From: JAXMHQ01 sp046346665
Lineage (GTDB): Bacteria; Verrucomicrobiota; Verrucomicrobiia; Limisphaerales; JAXMHQ01
Direction: 5' to 3'
DNA length: 64,000 nucleotides
Assembly (NCBI GenBank): GCA_046346665.1
Contig: JAXMHQ010000002.1
Coordinates: 1-64,000 of the forward strand
Notes under the pieces: generated by a model
What the model was told of the DNA's origin: nothing
Databases searched by the model: none
The model's input: the letters and a program-made list of their open reading frames with translations, nothing else
Made by a program: the position numbers and the translations under genes
Shown here: piece after piece, positions 51,036 through 59,407 of the stretch
Position numbering within the stretch: the stretch's first letter is position 1
Layout of the letters: each line of letters starts with the position of its first letter

Positions 51036-52238
51036 ATGAGCACCGTCGCCAGCCCGCAGATTCCGGATGCCCAGGGTCATTTTGGACCTTACGGGGGCCG
51101 GTTTGTTCCCGAGACCCTCATGCACCCGCTGCGCGAGCTCGAGGAGGAATTTTTCAAGGCCGAAAAGGATCCGGCGTTTCAGAAGGAACTGGCGTATTAC
51201 CTGGAGGAATTCTGCGGACGTCCGACGCCGCTGTATTTCGCCGAGCGCCTGACGCGCGAACTGGGCGGTGCGAAGATTTATTTGAAGCGGGAAGACCTGC
51301 TGCACACCGGCGCGCACAAAATCAACAATTGCATCGGACAGGTGCTGCTCGCGCGGCGCATGGGCAAGACGCGCGTCATTGCCGAAACCGGCGCCGGGCA
51401 GCACGGCGTCGCCACGGCAACCGTGGCGGCCATGTTCGGATTGAAATGCGTGGTTTACATGGGCGCGGTGGACTGCGAACGGCAGGCATTGAACGTGTTT
51501 CGGATGAAAATGCTGGGCGCCGAGGTGGTGCCTGTGAAAGCCGGGCAGCAAACGCTGAAGGAAGCGGTCAACGAAGCCATGCGCGACTGGGTGACGAATA
51601 TCCGCAGCACGCATTACATCCTCGGCACCGTCTACGGCGCGCATCCGTATCCGCTTATGGTCCGGAATTTCCAGAGGATCATCGGCGACGAGGCGCGGCG
51701 CCAGATCCAGGAAAAAGAAGGGCGCCTGCCCGACCTCCTCCTCGCGTGCGTCGGCGGCGGTTCCAATGCCATGGGATTGTTCTATCCGTTCCTCCAGGAT
51801 TCCGGCGTGAAAATGGTCGGGGTGGAAGCCGGGGGTGAAGGCATCCAACCGGGGAAACACGCCGCCCGGTTCCAGGGCGGATCGCTCGGGGTTCTCCAGG
51901 GAACCCGGTCCTATATCCTCCAGGATCCGCAGGGGCAGATTGAGTTGACCCACAGCGTAAGCGCCGGGTTGGATTACGCGGCGGTCGGACCCGAGCATGC
52001 ATGGCTCAAGGACCAGGAGCGGGTGGAATACACCTACGCGACCGATGACGCCGCGCTGGCGGCCTTCACGAAACTCGCGAGGCTCGAAGGCATCATTCCC
52101 GCCCTCGAATCCTCGCACGCGGTCGCCGAAGTCATCCGCCGCGCGCCCGGCATGGACAAAAACCGCCTGGTGATCGTGAATTTATCAGGGCGCGGGGACA
52201 AGGACGTGTCGCAGGTGGCGGCAAAGCTCAAGCTGTAG
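51036..52238 (+). CDS. trpB: Tryptophan synthase beta chain
   Basis: A 400-residue PLP enzyme that joins indole and serine to make tryptophan. The PLP lysine is Lys95 in LLHTGAHKINNC; the glycine-rich phosphate site is CVGGGSNAMGLF, and catalytic-loop motifs such as AETGAGQHGVATA and HSVSAGLDYAAVGPEHA are present. Length and motifs match the TrpB1 type. trpA does not follow; the next gene is yicC. The insertion element and repeats separate it from trpF, so its transcription may now depend on a promoter in the 59 bases after the element or on read-through. Confidence 0.97.
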   Translation: MSTVASPQIPDAQGHFGPYGGRFVPETLMHPLRELEEEFFKAEKDPAFQKELAYYLEEFCGRPTPLYFAERLTRELGGAKIYLKREDLLHTGAHKINNCIGQVLLARRMGKTRVIAETGAGQHGVATATVAAMFGLKCVVYMGAVDCERQALNVFRMKMLGAEVVPVKAGQQTLKEAVNEAMRDWVTNIRSTHYILGTVYGAHPYPLMVRNFQRIIGDEARRQIQEKEGRLPDLLLACVGGGSNAMGLFYPFLQDSGVKMVGVEAGGEGIQPGKHAARFQGGSLGVLQGTRSYILQDPQGQIELTHSVSAGLDYAAVGPEHAWLKDQERVEYTYATDDAALAAFTKLARLEGIIPALESSHAVAEVIRRAPGMDKNRLVIVNLSGRGDKDVSQVAAKLKL

Positions 52239-52247
52239 GACTGAAGC

Positions 52248-52315
52248 GGAGTGATGGAGTTTTGGAGTGATGCAGTTTTGTCCAGCCCAGCACTCCAACA
52301 CTCCACGACTCCATC
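52248..52315. repeat. GGAGTGATGGAGT / ACTCCATC inverted repeat
   Basis: Purine-side GGAGTGATGGAGTTTTGGAG (52248 onward) and pyrimidine-side CACTCCAACACTCCACGACT plus CCATC (52291-52315) form an imperfect hairpin after trpB. The words match the inner part of the nested palindrome at 49425-49665, so this is a shorter relative of that element. Confidence 0.65.
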
Positions 52316-52378
52316 CCCCCAGTCTCTTCTGTCCCTTCTGTGATTGCCTCCGGCTGGGGTTGTTGCATACTTGTGAGG

Positions 52379-53257
52379 ATGAAATCCATGACCGGATATG
52401 GGCGCGGTGACTGTGCGCAGGATGGATTCAAGATCACCGTGGAACTCAGCTCGGTGAATCGGAAGCAATCCGAAATCTCCGTCAATTTGCCCCGGGAAAT
52501 GGAGATGCTGGAGGCGCACATTCGCGATCTGATCAACAACCACATCGCGCGCGGCCGGCTCACGGTGCGGGTGGTGCTGCACAGCGGGGGCGATTCCACG
52601 GCGCGCATGCACCTGAACACGGCGCTGGCCAAGGCGTACGCACGCGAACTCAACCGGTTGGCCCGGCAGTTGAAGCTCGACGGCGACGTGACGCTCGATC
52701 ACCTCGTGCGCGCGCCGGGCGTTTTCCAGACCGACCAGCAGATCGCCGAAGCGGAGGATTTCCGGCCGGCCGTCGAGAAAGCGCTGTTGATCGCGCTGAA
52801 AAAACTCGTGGACATGCGCACCCGCGAAGGCGCCCACCTCCGGCGCGACCTCATCGAACGCATCCGGATCATGCGCCGCTCGACCGACACCGTCCGCAAA
52901 CACGCCCCGCAGGTCGCCGAGCGCTACCGCACCCAACTCATCGAACGCATCAAGAGCGCCGGGCTCGGCGCGCCCGCCACGGACGACGAACGGCTCCTGA
53001 AGGAAATTGTTTACTTTGCCGACCGTTCCGACATCACGGAGGAACTGACGCGGCTGCAGAGTCATTACCAGCAATTTGACGATTGTTTGAAATCGAAGGA
53101 GCCGGTGGGCCGGATGCTGGATTTTCTCGCCCAGGAAATGAACCGCGAGGTCAACACAATCGGGTCCAAGGCCAATGACAGCCTGATCTCGCGGGAGGTC
53201 GTGGTGCTCAAGGCCGAGCTGGAAAAATTCCGCGAACAGGCGCAGAACGTCGAATGA
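52379..53257 (+). CDS. yicC: YicC-family endoribonuclease
   Basis: A 292-residue protein beginning MKSMTGYGRGDCAQDG, the family's highly conserved N-terminus, with YicC_N (about 1-155) and DUF1732 (about 205-292; GRMLDFLAQEMNREVNTIGS and KANDSLIS). The ATG at 52379 with GTGAGG upstream is chosen over an in-frame ATG at 52340. Homologues are single-strand-specific RNases in RNA turnover. It overlaps gmk by four bases (ATGA); yicC-gmk linkage is common in bacteria. Confidence 0.95.
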   Translation: MKSMTGYGRGDCAQDGFKITVELSSVNRKQSEISVNLPREMEMLEAHIRDLINNHIARGRLTVRVVLHSGGDSTARMHLNTALAKAYARELNRLARQLKLDGDVTLDHLVRAPGVFQTDQQIAEAEDFRPAVEKALLIALKKLVDMRTREGAHLRRDLIERIRIMRRSTDTVRKHAPQVAERYRTQLIERIKSAGLGAPATDDERLLKEIVYFADRSDITEELTRLQSHYQQFDDCLKSKEPVGRMLDFLAQEMNREVNTIGSKANDSLISREVVVLKAELEKFREQAQNVE

Positions 53258-53880
53258 GCCACGCGCGCAGCCACACCGGACTATTGATTGTGATTTCGGC
53301 GCCGTCCGGCGGCGGCAAGACGACGTTGTGCCAGCAGCTGCTGGCGGCCCGGCCCGAGGTGACACGCGCCGTCACCTGCACCACGCGCGCGCCGCGCGGC
53401 AGCGAGCAAAACGGAATCGATTATCATTTCCTCGACGTTTCCACGTTCGAAGCCCGCGTCCGCGAGGGCGCGTTTCTCGAGCATGCGACCGTGTTTGGCA
53501 ACCGTTACGGCACGCTCAAGTCCGAAGCCCTGGACCGGCTGGCCCAGGGAAAGGACGTGCTGCTCAACATCGATGTGCAGGGCGCGGCAGAAATCAAGCG
53601 GCAGGCTTCCGGCGATCCCGTCCTGCGCCGCGCGCTGGTTTCCGTGTTCCTCACCCCGCCCACGTTCGAAATTCTCGAACAACGCCTGCGCAAGCGCGGC
53701 ACCGACGCCCCGGAAGTCATCGAACGCCGGCTGGCAGTCGCCCGCCAGGAAATCGCGCAGTGGAACGGCTTCGATTACCTGATCATCAGCGGCAGCATCA
53801 GCGAAGATCTGCGCCGGATGCTCGCCATCCTTGAAGTTGAAAAGATGCGCACCGACCGGGCCGCCGCGCCGGTCTTTTGA
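53254..53880 (+). CDS. gmk: Guanylate kinase
   Basis: A 208-residue enzyme that phosphorylates GMP to GDP. The P-loop is SAPSGGGKTTL (about 15-25). The GMP-binding segment reads TTRAPRGSEQNGIDYHFL, with LNIDVQGA for the Walker B region and the lid RLRKRGTDAPEVIERRL. Length and motifs are standard. It is coupled to yicC and 30 bases before the flavoprotein gene, as in many bacterial gmk-(rpoZ)-coaBC clusters; no rpoZ is seen between them. Confidence 0.96.
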   Translation: MSHARSHTGLLIVISAPSGGGKTTLCQQLLAARPEVTRAVTCTTRAPRGSEQNGIDYHFLDVSTFEARVREGAFLEHATVFGNRYGTLKSEALDRLAQGKDVLLNIDVQGAAEIKRQASGDPVLRRALVSVFLTPPTFEILEQRLRKRGTDAPEVIERRLAVARQEIAQWNGFDYLIISGSISEDLRRMLAILEVEKMRTDRAAAPVF

Positions 53881-53910
53881 AATCGGCCGATTCCTGTTAT
53901 CCTTCGCCGT

Positions 53911-54462
53911 ATGAGCAAGAAAAAGACGGTCATCCTGGGCGTGACGGGGTCGATCGCGGCCCACAAAGCCGTCGACCTGGCCAGCCTGCTGGCCAAGAGC
54001 GGTGCGTGCGAGGTGCACGTCGTCATGACGGCGGATGCCCAGCGATTCGTGACGCCGCTGCCGTTCAAGACGCTTTCGCGGCACCCGGTCATCCGGGATC
54101 TTTACGACGAGGACGAAGGCTGGAAGCCGGCGCACATCGAGCTGGCGGACGCGGCGGACCTGTTGTTGATCGCGCCGGCGACGGCGAACACCCTCGCCAA
54201 GCTCGCGCACGGGCTGGCCGACGACGCGCTGAGCTGCATTGCGCTGGCATTGAATGACCGCGCAAAATTGTGCCTCGCCCCGGCCATGAACGGCCGCATG
54301 TGGCTGCACCCGGCGACGAAGGCCAACGTGGCCGAACTCAAGAGGCGCGGGGCGGAATTCATCGGCCCGGACGAGGGCCTGCTGTCCTGCGGCTACGAAG
54401 GGATCGGGCGGTTGTGGCCCGTGGACCGGATTGCCGAGCGGGTGCTCAAGCAGCTCCGGTGA
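53911..54462 (+). CDS. coaC: Phosphopantothenoylcysteine decarboxylase-type flavoprotein (CoaC part only)
   Basis: A 183-residue HFCD-family flavoprotein that decarboxylates phosphopantothenoylcysteine in coenzyme A synthesis. Family motifs are VILGVTGSIAAHKAVDL, PATANTLAKLAHGLADDALS and the substrate-recognition PxMNxxMW as LAPAMNGRMW; LLSCGYEGIGRL fits the substrate-clamp end. Most bacteria fuse this to the CoaB synthetase (about 400 residues in all); here the ORF ends after the decarboxylase half, so CoaB must be elsewhere or absent. The related sequence MrsD/EpiD is an alternative, but the gmk context favours CoaC. Confidence 0.85.
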   Translation: MSKKKTVILGVTGSIAAHKAVDLASLLAKSGACEVHVVMTADAQRFVTPLPFKTLSRHPVIRDLYDEDEGWKPAHIELADAADLLLIAPATANTLAKLAHGLADDALSCIALALNDRAKLCLAPAMNGRMWLHPATKANVAELKRRGAEFIGPDEGLLSCGYEGIGRLWPVDRIAERVLKQLR

Positions 54463-54490
54463 TTCCGGTGCGGGGCCGGAAATCCATTTC

Positions 54491-56026
54491 ATGAAATTTA
54501 TCGAGTGGCGCGGGAGCAAAGGGCTGGGCCGGTTGCTCTCCGCCATGCGCCCCTCGCCCCGGCCCGAGCCCGGGCGGGTGGTGTCGATGCAACTCCACGT
54601 GGTGCTGCCCGCCAAGGCGGGTGTCATCGGTATCGTCCTGTATTACCTCTTTTATTCCGGCGGCCTCAACGAAGTCACCGTCGCCCGCCGCGTCGTGCTC
54701 GAAACGCTCCAGGAATTCTTCGCGATTTATGTCGTATGCAATTTCATCGCCGCCGTGCTGTTCGTGCAGTGGCGGCGGTTCCCGGCGGGAATTTTTCAAT
54801 GGGTGGCCTTCCTGCTGGGGTTGCTGGATGGATTATTCGTGGCCGGGCTGGCGCTGATCACGGGCGGATTCGACAGCACGTCGTACTGGGTGTTGCCGGG
54901 ATTGATCGTGCTCAACGCGCTGAGCATTCCACTGGCGACGCCGCAGATCGTGCTCAATCTCCTCCTGAGCGTGTTTTTCCTCGGGGCGGGAATTCTGAAC
55001 AACAACCTGGCCAAGCCCGAATGGACCGAACTGCCGCTGACGATCGCGCCGGGCCGCAATCCCGCGAGATCGAACCCGGCCGCGACCAACCGGTTCGAGA
55101 GCACCAACGGGGCCGGGTCGATCCCGGCGCTGGATTCGCAGTCGCGGACTCACCGGTCGTTTCGCGGCTGGCCGGTGTCGCCGGCGGAGACGTTGACGGA
55201 CGACCAGGTGACCGAGCCGCACTTGTTGCGATTGTTCGTGCTGTGGCTGCTGACGGCGTGTTGTTACGGCGTGCAAGTGTTGCTGGACCGGCAGGCGCGC
55301 GCGCTGGAGGAGGGCCAGGAATTTGAAATGCGCGAGCGGCAGCTCCGGTCGGCCGGCCGGCTCGCGGCGGAATTTGCGCACCAGATCAAGAACCCGCTGG
55401 CCATCATCAACAACGCCGCGTTCTCCCTGCAGCGCGCGCTCAAGGAAGGGCGGCTCGATGTCTCCCAGCAGGTGCGGATCATCCAGGAGGAGGTCGAACG
55501 ATCGGACCGGATTGTCACCCAGCTCATGGGTTACGCGCAGCTCACCGAGGGGCGTGTGGAAAAGCTGTCGATCGTCGAGACGCTCGACGCGGCGGTGGAG
55601 GAGGTTTTCCCGCCCGCGGCCGGTTACGGGGTTCGGGTCGTGCGGCAATATTCCCCGCCCTTCCCCGCCCTGCTCATGCTGCGGCGGCACCTTTCCGAAA
55701 TCTTCGTCAATTTGCTGCAGAACGCCCGCGAAGCCTCGAACGGCGCCGGAACAGTCACCCTGTCGGCGCAGTGCCCCGAGCCGAACCGGATCCGGGTCGT
55801 GGTCGAGGACAACGGACCCGGCATCCCCGCGGACAAGTTGCGGCGCGTGTTCGAGGCGTATTACACCACCAAGGAAAAAGGAACCGGCCTCGGACTCGCC
55901 ATCGTCAAGAACAACGTCGAACTTTACGGCGGCACGGTCGAATTGGAATCGGAGCTTGGAAAAGGCGCCCGGTTTATCGTATCGTTGCCCGCAAGGACGG
56001 CGAACCGCCGTTCGGAATCGGCATGA
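54491..56026 (+). CDS. Membrane sensor histidine kinase, NtrB-like
   Basis: A 511-residue kinase from the ATG at 54491. There are five or so transmembrane helices in the N-terminal half (KAGVIGIVLYYLFYSGG, FFAIYVVCNFIAAVLFV, WVAFLLGLLDGLFVAGLALI, VLPGLIVLNAL, IVLNLLLSVFFLGAGIL), then another near LLRLFVLWLLTACCYGVQVL. The DHp helix has EFAHQIKNPLAIINNAA (His297). The ATPase domain has NLLQNAREAS, VEDNGPGIP and GTGLGLAIVKNNVELYGG. It stands just ahead of an NtrC-type activator and should phosphorylate it. Confidence 0.9.
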   Translation: MKFIEWRGSKGLGRLLSAMRPSPRPEPGRVVSMQLHVVLPAKAGVIGIVLYYLFYSGGLNEVTVARRVVLETLQEFFAIYVVCNFIAAVLFVQWRRFPAGIFQWVAFLLGLLDGLFVAGLALITGGFDSTSYWVLPGLIVLNALSIPLATPQIVLNLLLSVFFLGAGILNNNLAKPEWTELPLTIAPGRNPARSNPAATNRFESTNGAGSIPALDSQSRTHRSFRGWPVSPAETLTDDQVTEPHLLRLFVLWLLTACCYGVQVLLDRQARALEEGQEFEMRERQLRSAGRLAAEFAHQIKNPLAIINNAAFSLQRALKEGRLDVSQQVRIIQEEVERSDRIVTQLMGYAQLTEGRVEKLSIVETLDAAVEEVFPPAAGYGVRVVRQYSPPFPALLMLRRHLSEIFVNLLQNAREASNGAGTVTLSAQCPEPNRIRVVVEDNGPGIPADKLRRVFEAYYTTKEKGTGLGLAIVKNNVELYGGTVELESELGKGARFIVSLPARTANRRSESA

Positions 56027-56087
56027 AGACCCGGCACCCGTCATTTCCGGCTCCGCGTGAGCCGTTCTGGATTTTCAGGCTTGCCCT

Positions 56088-57515
56088 ATGAGGATTGCAC
56101 TGCCCCCGGTCCTCGTCGTGGATGACGAGAAAAACATGCGGCTGTCGCTCGGCACGATCCTGGGCGACGAAGGCTACGCGGTGGAGGCGGTGGAATCCGC
56201 CGAGGCGGGCCTCGAACGGCTGCATGCCGGCGAATTCCTGATGGTCATCACCGACGCCCGGCTGGGCGGCATGAGCGGCTACGAATTCCTCGGCAAGGTC
56301 CATCATCTCCGGCCCGAACTCCCGATCCTGATGATCACGGCCTATGCCACGCCGAAGCTGGCGGTGGAAGCGATTCAATCCGGAGCGATGGATTACCTGG
56401 CGAAGCCGTTCGCGCCCGAGGAGCTGCTGCACGCGGTGAGCCGGTGCGCGGAACTTTACCGGCTGCGCAAGGAAAACGCCAACCTCCGCGCCCGCGCCAC
56501 CGAGGCGCCGCGCCTCGAGGAAATCGTCGGGGAATCCACCAAGATCCGCGAACTGCGCGACCTGATCAAAACCGTGGCGCCGACCGACGCGCGGGTGCTG
56601 GTCCTGGGCGAAAGCGGCACCGGCAAGGAACTGGTCGCCGGCGCGCTGCACAGCCTCAGCGAACGGTCCCAGAACAATTACGTCCGAATCAACTGCGCCG
56701 CGATCCCGGAGACGCTGCTCGAGAGCGAGCTGTTCGGCCATGAAAAAGGCGCGTTCACGGGCGCGCTCCGGCAGAAACCCGGCCGGGTGGAGGAGGCGGA
56801 CGGCGGCTCGATTTTCCTGGATGAAATCGCCGACATGAGCCGGCCGCTTCAGGCCAAGCTGCTGCGGTTCCTGGAGGACGGCAGCTTCACGCGCGTGGGG
56901 GGCACCCAGGAATTGCGCGTCAACGTCAGGCTCATCGCCGCCACCAACCGCGACATCGTCCAATCCATCCGCGAAGGCCAGTTCCGCGAGGACCTGTTCC
57001 ACCGGTTGAACGTCGTCCAGTTCCGCCTGCCGCCGCTCCGCGAACGCGGCGAGGACATCCTGGTGCTGGCCGAACATTTTCTCAAATACTTCAGCCCGGG
57101 CATGAACAAACGCGTGTCCGCCCTTTCCCGCGCCGCCCGCCAGCTCCTGATGTCGCACCATTGGCCCGGCAATGTGCGCGAACTCAAGAACGTCATCGAA
57201 CGGGCGCTCATCCTCGAAAAATCCGGCGAGATCCAGGCCTCCAGCCTCCCCGACTTTTCGATCGAATCCCAATTGCACAAAGCCGCCGCCGCCAAGCCGA
57301 CCGGGAACCAATCCCTGGACGAACTGCTGGCGGGCTTCGAGCGGGAATTGATCTCGAACATGCTCGAGCGAAATCATTTCAGCCTCACCCGGACGGCGGA
57401 ACAGCTCAAGCTCAGCCGCCACGCCCTGCGTTACCGCATGCAGCGGCTCAATATCACCACCACGGAAGACGAGGAGGACAAGCCCCCGGGCTCCCGGAAG
57501 GAGGAATCCGCATGA
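56088..57515 (+). CDS. NtrC-family sigma-54-dependent response regulator
   Basis: A 475-residue regulator. The receiver has Asp12-Asp13 and phospho-acceptor Asp56 (MVITDARLGG). The AAA+ domain (about 145-380) has Walker A GESGTGKE, the sigma-54 contact loop GAFTGA, Walker B SIFLDEIADM and the arginine-finger region. The Fis-type helix-turn-helix at the end is FSLTRTAEQLKLSRHALRYR. It forms a two-component pair with the upstream kinase (61-base gap) and its stop overlaps the next small gene by four bases. Target promoters cannot be told from the window; I saw no clear sigma-54 (GG-N10-GC) site next to these genes. Confidence 0.95.
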   Translation: MRIALPPVLVVDDEKNMRLSLGTILGDEGYAVEAVESAEAGLERLHAGEFLMVITDARLGGMSGYEFLGKVHHLRPELPILMITAYATPKLAVEAIQSGAMDYLAKPFAPEELLHAVSRCAELYRLRKENANLRARATEAPRLEEIVGESTKIRELRDLIKTVAPTDARVLVLGESGTGKELVAGALHSLSERSQNNYVRINCAAIPETLLESELFGHEKGAFTGALRQKPGRVEEADGGSIFLDEIADMSRPLQAKLLRFLEDGSFTRVGGTQELRVNVRLIAATNRDIVQSIREGQFREDLFHRLNVVQFRLPPLRERGEDILVLAEHFLKYFSPGMNKRVSALSRAARQLLMSHHWPGNVRELKNVIERALILEKSGEIQASSLPDFSIESQLHKAAAAKPTGNQSLDELLAGFERELISNMLERNHFSLTRTAEQLKLSRHALRYRMQRLNITTTEDEEDKPPGSRKEESA

Positions 57516-57871
57516 TCACCGCGCCTGTCTGCCTCGCCACCTTTTCGGACGATTTCAACGCCTACATGGAGTTGGTCCAGCAATCGATCCCCATCCATCC
57601 CAGCTTTTTCGTTTTCATCGGCGCGCTCGGACTGGTCGGGGCCGCGGTGTTCATCTGGGCCGCCTTCTTCAGAAAACGCCGATCACCCCGATACCATTAC
57701 CCGCACCGCAGCTCGTCGCCCTCCCGCTCCGAATCCTCCGGCCTCGGCCTGTTCCGACGCAAACATCGCCGCCACCGCCGCCGGTCGCGCCCGCGAAATC
57801 CGACTCTCGCCGAAGCCGGCGGTTTGCCGCCCGTCCGAGGCGGATCGGATCACCCGCAGCCGCAGCCCTAG
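57512..57871 (+). CDS. Small membrane protein with Arg-rich tail
   Basis: A 119-residue protein whose ATG overlaps the stop of the NtrC-type regulator (ATGA). One transmembrane helix lies at about 33-54 (FFVFIGALGLVGAAVFIWAAFF), followed by a very basic cytoplasmic tail (RKRRSPRYHYPHRSS, FRRKHRRHRRRSRPR) and a Pro/Gly end. The basic tail could bind nucleic acid or acidic lipids. No family is recognised. The HpnD-like gene begins 3 bases after its stop, so this gene links the regulatory pair to the terpenoid gene. Confidence 0.65.
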   Translation: MITAPVCLATFSDDFNAYMELVQQSIPIHPSFFVFIGALGLVGAAVFIWAAFFRKRRSPRYHYPHRSSSPSRSESSGLGLFRRKHRRHRRRSRPRNPTLAEAGGLPPVRGGSDHPQPQP

Positions 57872-57873
57872 CC

Positions 57874-58740
57874 ATGCAGGAAAGCCGCGCGATCACCCGC
57901 AAGAGCGCCTCGAACCTTGCACTGGCGTTCATCCTCCTCCCCCGCCAAAAACGCGACGCCATGTCCGCGCTCTACGCGTTCTGCCGCGAGGTGGACGACG
58001 TGGCCGACGAGGATTCGGTCCCCGTTCAGCAGCGGCGCGAATCCCTCGCCGCCTGGCGCGAGGATATCCGCACCGCGTTCGGCCCCGGCACCCCGCAGTT
58101 CACGGTCAACCGCGAACTGCAGCCCGTCATCCACCAGTACAAATTGCCATTCGAACATTTCGACGAACTCCTGCGCGGGGTCGAAATGGACCTGGACGTC
58201 CACCGCCACGAGAATTACGAATCGCTGGAGCTATACTGCTACCGGGTGGCGTCCGTGGTGGGATTGTTGAGCATCGAAATATTCGGTTACAGCAACCCGG
58301 CCTGCCGTGAATACGCGGTTTACCTGGGCAAGGCGCTCCAGTTGACGAATATTCTCCGCGACGTGCGCACCGATGCGCAGCGCGGGCGGATTTACCTGCC
58401 CCTGTCCGAGCTGCGCCGGTTCGGCGTGCGCGAGGAGGAAATTTTACGATCGGAATATTCCGAGCGGTTTCGCGACCTGTGCCGCAGCGTGGCGGAGCGG
58501 GCCCGGCATTACTACGGCCTGGCCGCACGGACACTCCCGGCGGAGGACCGGCGATCGATGATGACCGCCGAACTGATGGGATCGGTTTACTGGCGGCTGT
58601 TGCGGAAGCTGGAGCGGTGCGATTTCAACGTGTTCGGCCCGCGCTGCGCGCGCCTGACGAAGCCGCAGAAACTCTTGCTGATCCTGCGCACCTGGTGCCG
58701 GCTGGTGACCGGGACAACCGCGCCGAATTACGGCGCCTGA
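57874..58740 (+). CDS. hpnD: Squalene/presqualene diphosphate synthase (HpnD-like)
   Basis: A 288-residue trans-isoprenyl diphosphate synthase of the head-to-head type. The two Asp-rich motifs are REVDDVADED (Asp41, Asp42, Asp45) and NILRDVRTDAQRGRIYLP (Asp163, Asp167), which bind Mg2+ and the diphosphates of two farnesyl substrates. Size and sequence fit HpnD, the presqualene diphosphate synthase of bacterial hopanoid/squalene pathways, although HpnC or phytoene synthase is a possible alternative. Partners HpnC and HpnE are not in the window. It ends 13 bases inside the convergent HpnG-like gene. Confidence 0.85.
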   Translation: MQESRAITRKSASNLALAFILLPRQKRDAMSALYAFCREVDDVADEDSVPVQQRRESLAAWREDIRTAFGPGTPQFTVNRELQPVIHQYKLPFEHFDELLRGVEMDLDVHRHENYESLELYCYRVASVVGLLSIEIFGYSNPACREYAVYLGKALQLTNILRDVRTDAQRGRIYLPLSELRRFGVREEEILRSEYSERFRDLCRSVAERARHYYGLAARTLPAEDRRSMMTAELMGSVYWRLLRKLERCDFNVFGPRCARLTKPQKLLLILRTWCRLVTGTTAPNYGA

Positions 58741-59387
58741 AGCGCCGCCAGCAAGCCGTGCAGCGCCCCGCCCAGGTTCTGCGCCGCGCGGCGCGTGTTC
58801 CGCTGCAGCTCCAGCAACCGCGGGATTGACCACGGCCGACGCGCCAGCGCCCCCGCCAGCCGCCACATCGACAACCGCTGATCCGACGTCATCAGCGCGT
58901 TGAAATCCAAAGGCAAATCTTCCAAGGCCGAATCCGATATCACCCGCAGCGTCGCGCTCGGAATTCCGCGCTCGCGGCAGAGCGTCCGGATCACGGCCGA
59001 TTCCATCTCCACCGCGTCCGCGCCGGTGCTCCGGCGCAATTCGGCTTTCTCGGCCACGCTGACCGCCACCCGGGTGGAGCAATGAAAGGTCCCCTGCCGC
59101 GCGCCCAGGCCCAGCAACGCGCTGCCGAAGCCGGCGTCGAAATCCTGGTCGAACAAAAGGTCGCCGATCCCGAGCTCGGGATCCAGGCCGCCGGCAAATC
59201 CGCAGGTCAGGACGCGCTGGGGTTGCATGGATTCCAGCGCGTCGCGGAACCGGGTGCTGGCGTTGCGCCGCCCCATGCCGGTGACGAGCATCTCGCGGCC
59301 ACCCGAAACAGGCGGCAGCGGCCACGCAAACGCCGCCTCCTCCTTCACTGCGAAACACACCAGAATACTGCACGGGTTCTTCTGCAT
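58728..59387 (-). CDS. Nucleoside phosphorylase-superfamily protein, HpnG-like
   Basis: A 219-residue protein of the MTA/SAH nucleosidase and purine phosphorylase superfamily. Motifs are SILVCFAVKEEAAFAW, LTCGFAGGLDPELGIGD, DAVEMESAVI (the active-site Glu-Met-Glu) and VISDSALEDLPLDFN. It lies tail-to-tail with the HpnD-like gene, and HpnG (adenosylhopane nucleosidase) belongs to hopanoid clusters, so that role is likely. The ATG at 59387 lies within a TTCTGCATTCTGCC-type repeat (TTG at 59399 is an alternative). It follows the exonuclease gene by 20 bases on the same strand. Confidence 0.8.
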   Translation of the reverse strand: MQKNPCSILVCFAVKEEAAFAWPLPPVSGGREMLVTGMGRRNASTRFRDALESMQPQRVLTCGFAGGLDPELGIGDLLFDQDFDAGFGSALLGLGARQGTFHCSTRVAVSVAEKAELRRSTGADAVEMESAVIRTLCRERGIPSATLRVISDSALEDLPLDFNALMTSDQRLSMWRLAGALARRPWSIPRLLELQRNTRRAAQNLGGALHGLLAALQAP

Positions 59388-59407
59388 TCTGCCTTCCAAC
59401 TTCTGCC

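Noticed and set aside
52340..52378. Upstream ATG start for yicC at 52340
   Set aside because: It adds 13 residues before the conserved MKSMTGYGRG start, while the ATG at 52379 has a GTGAGG ribosome site.
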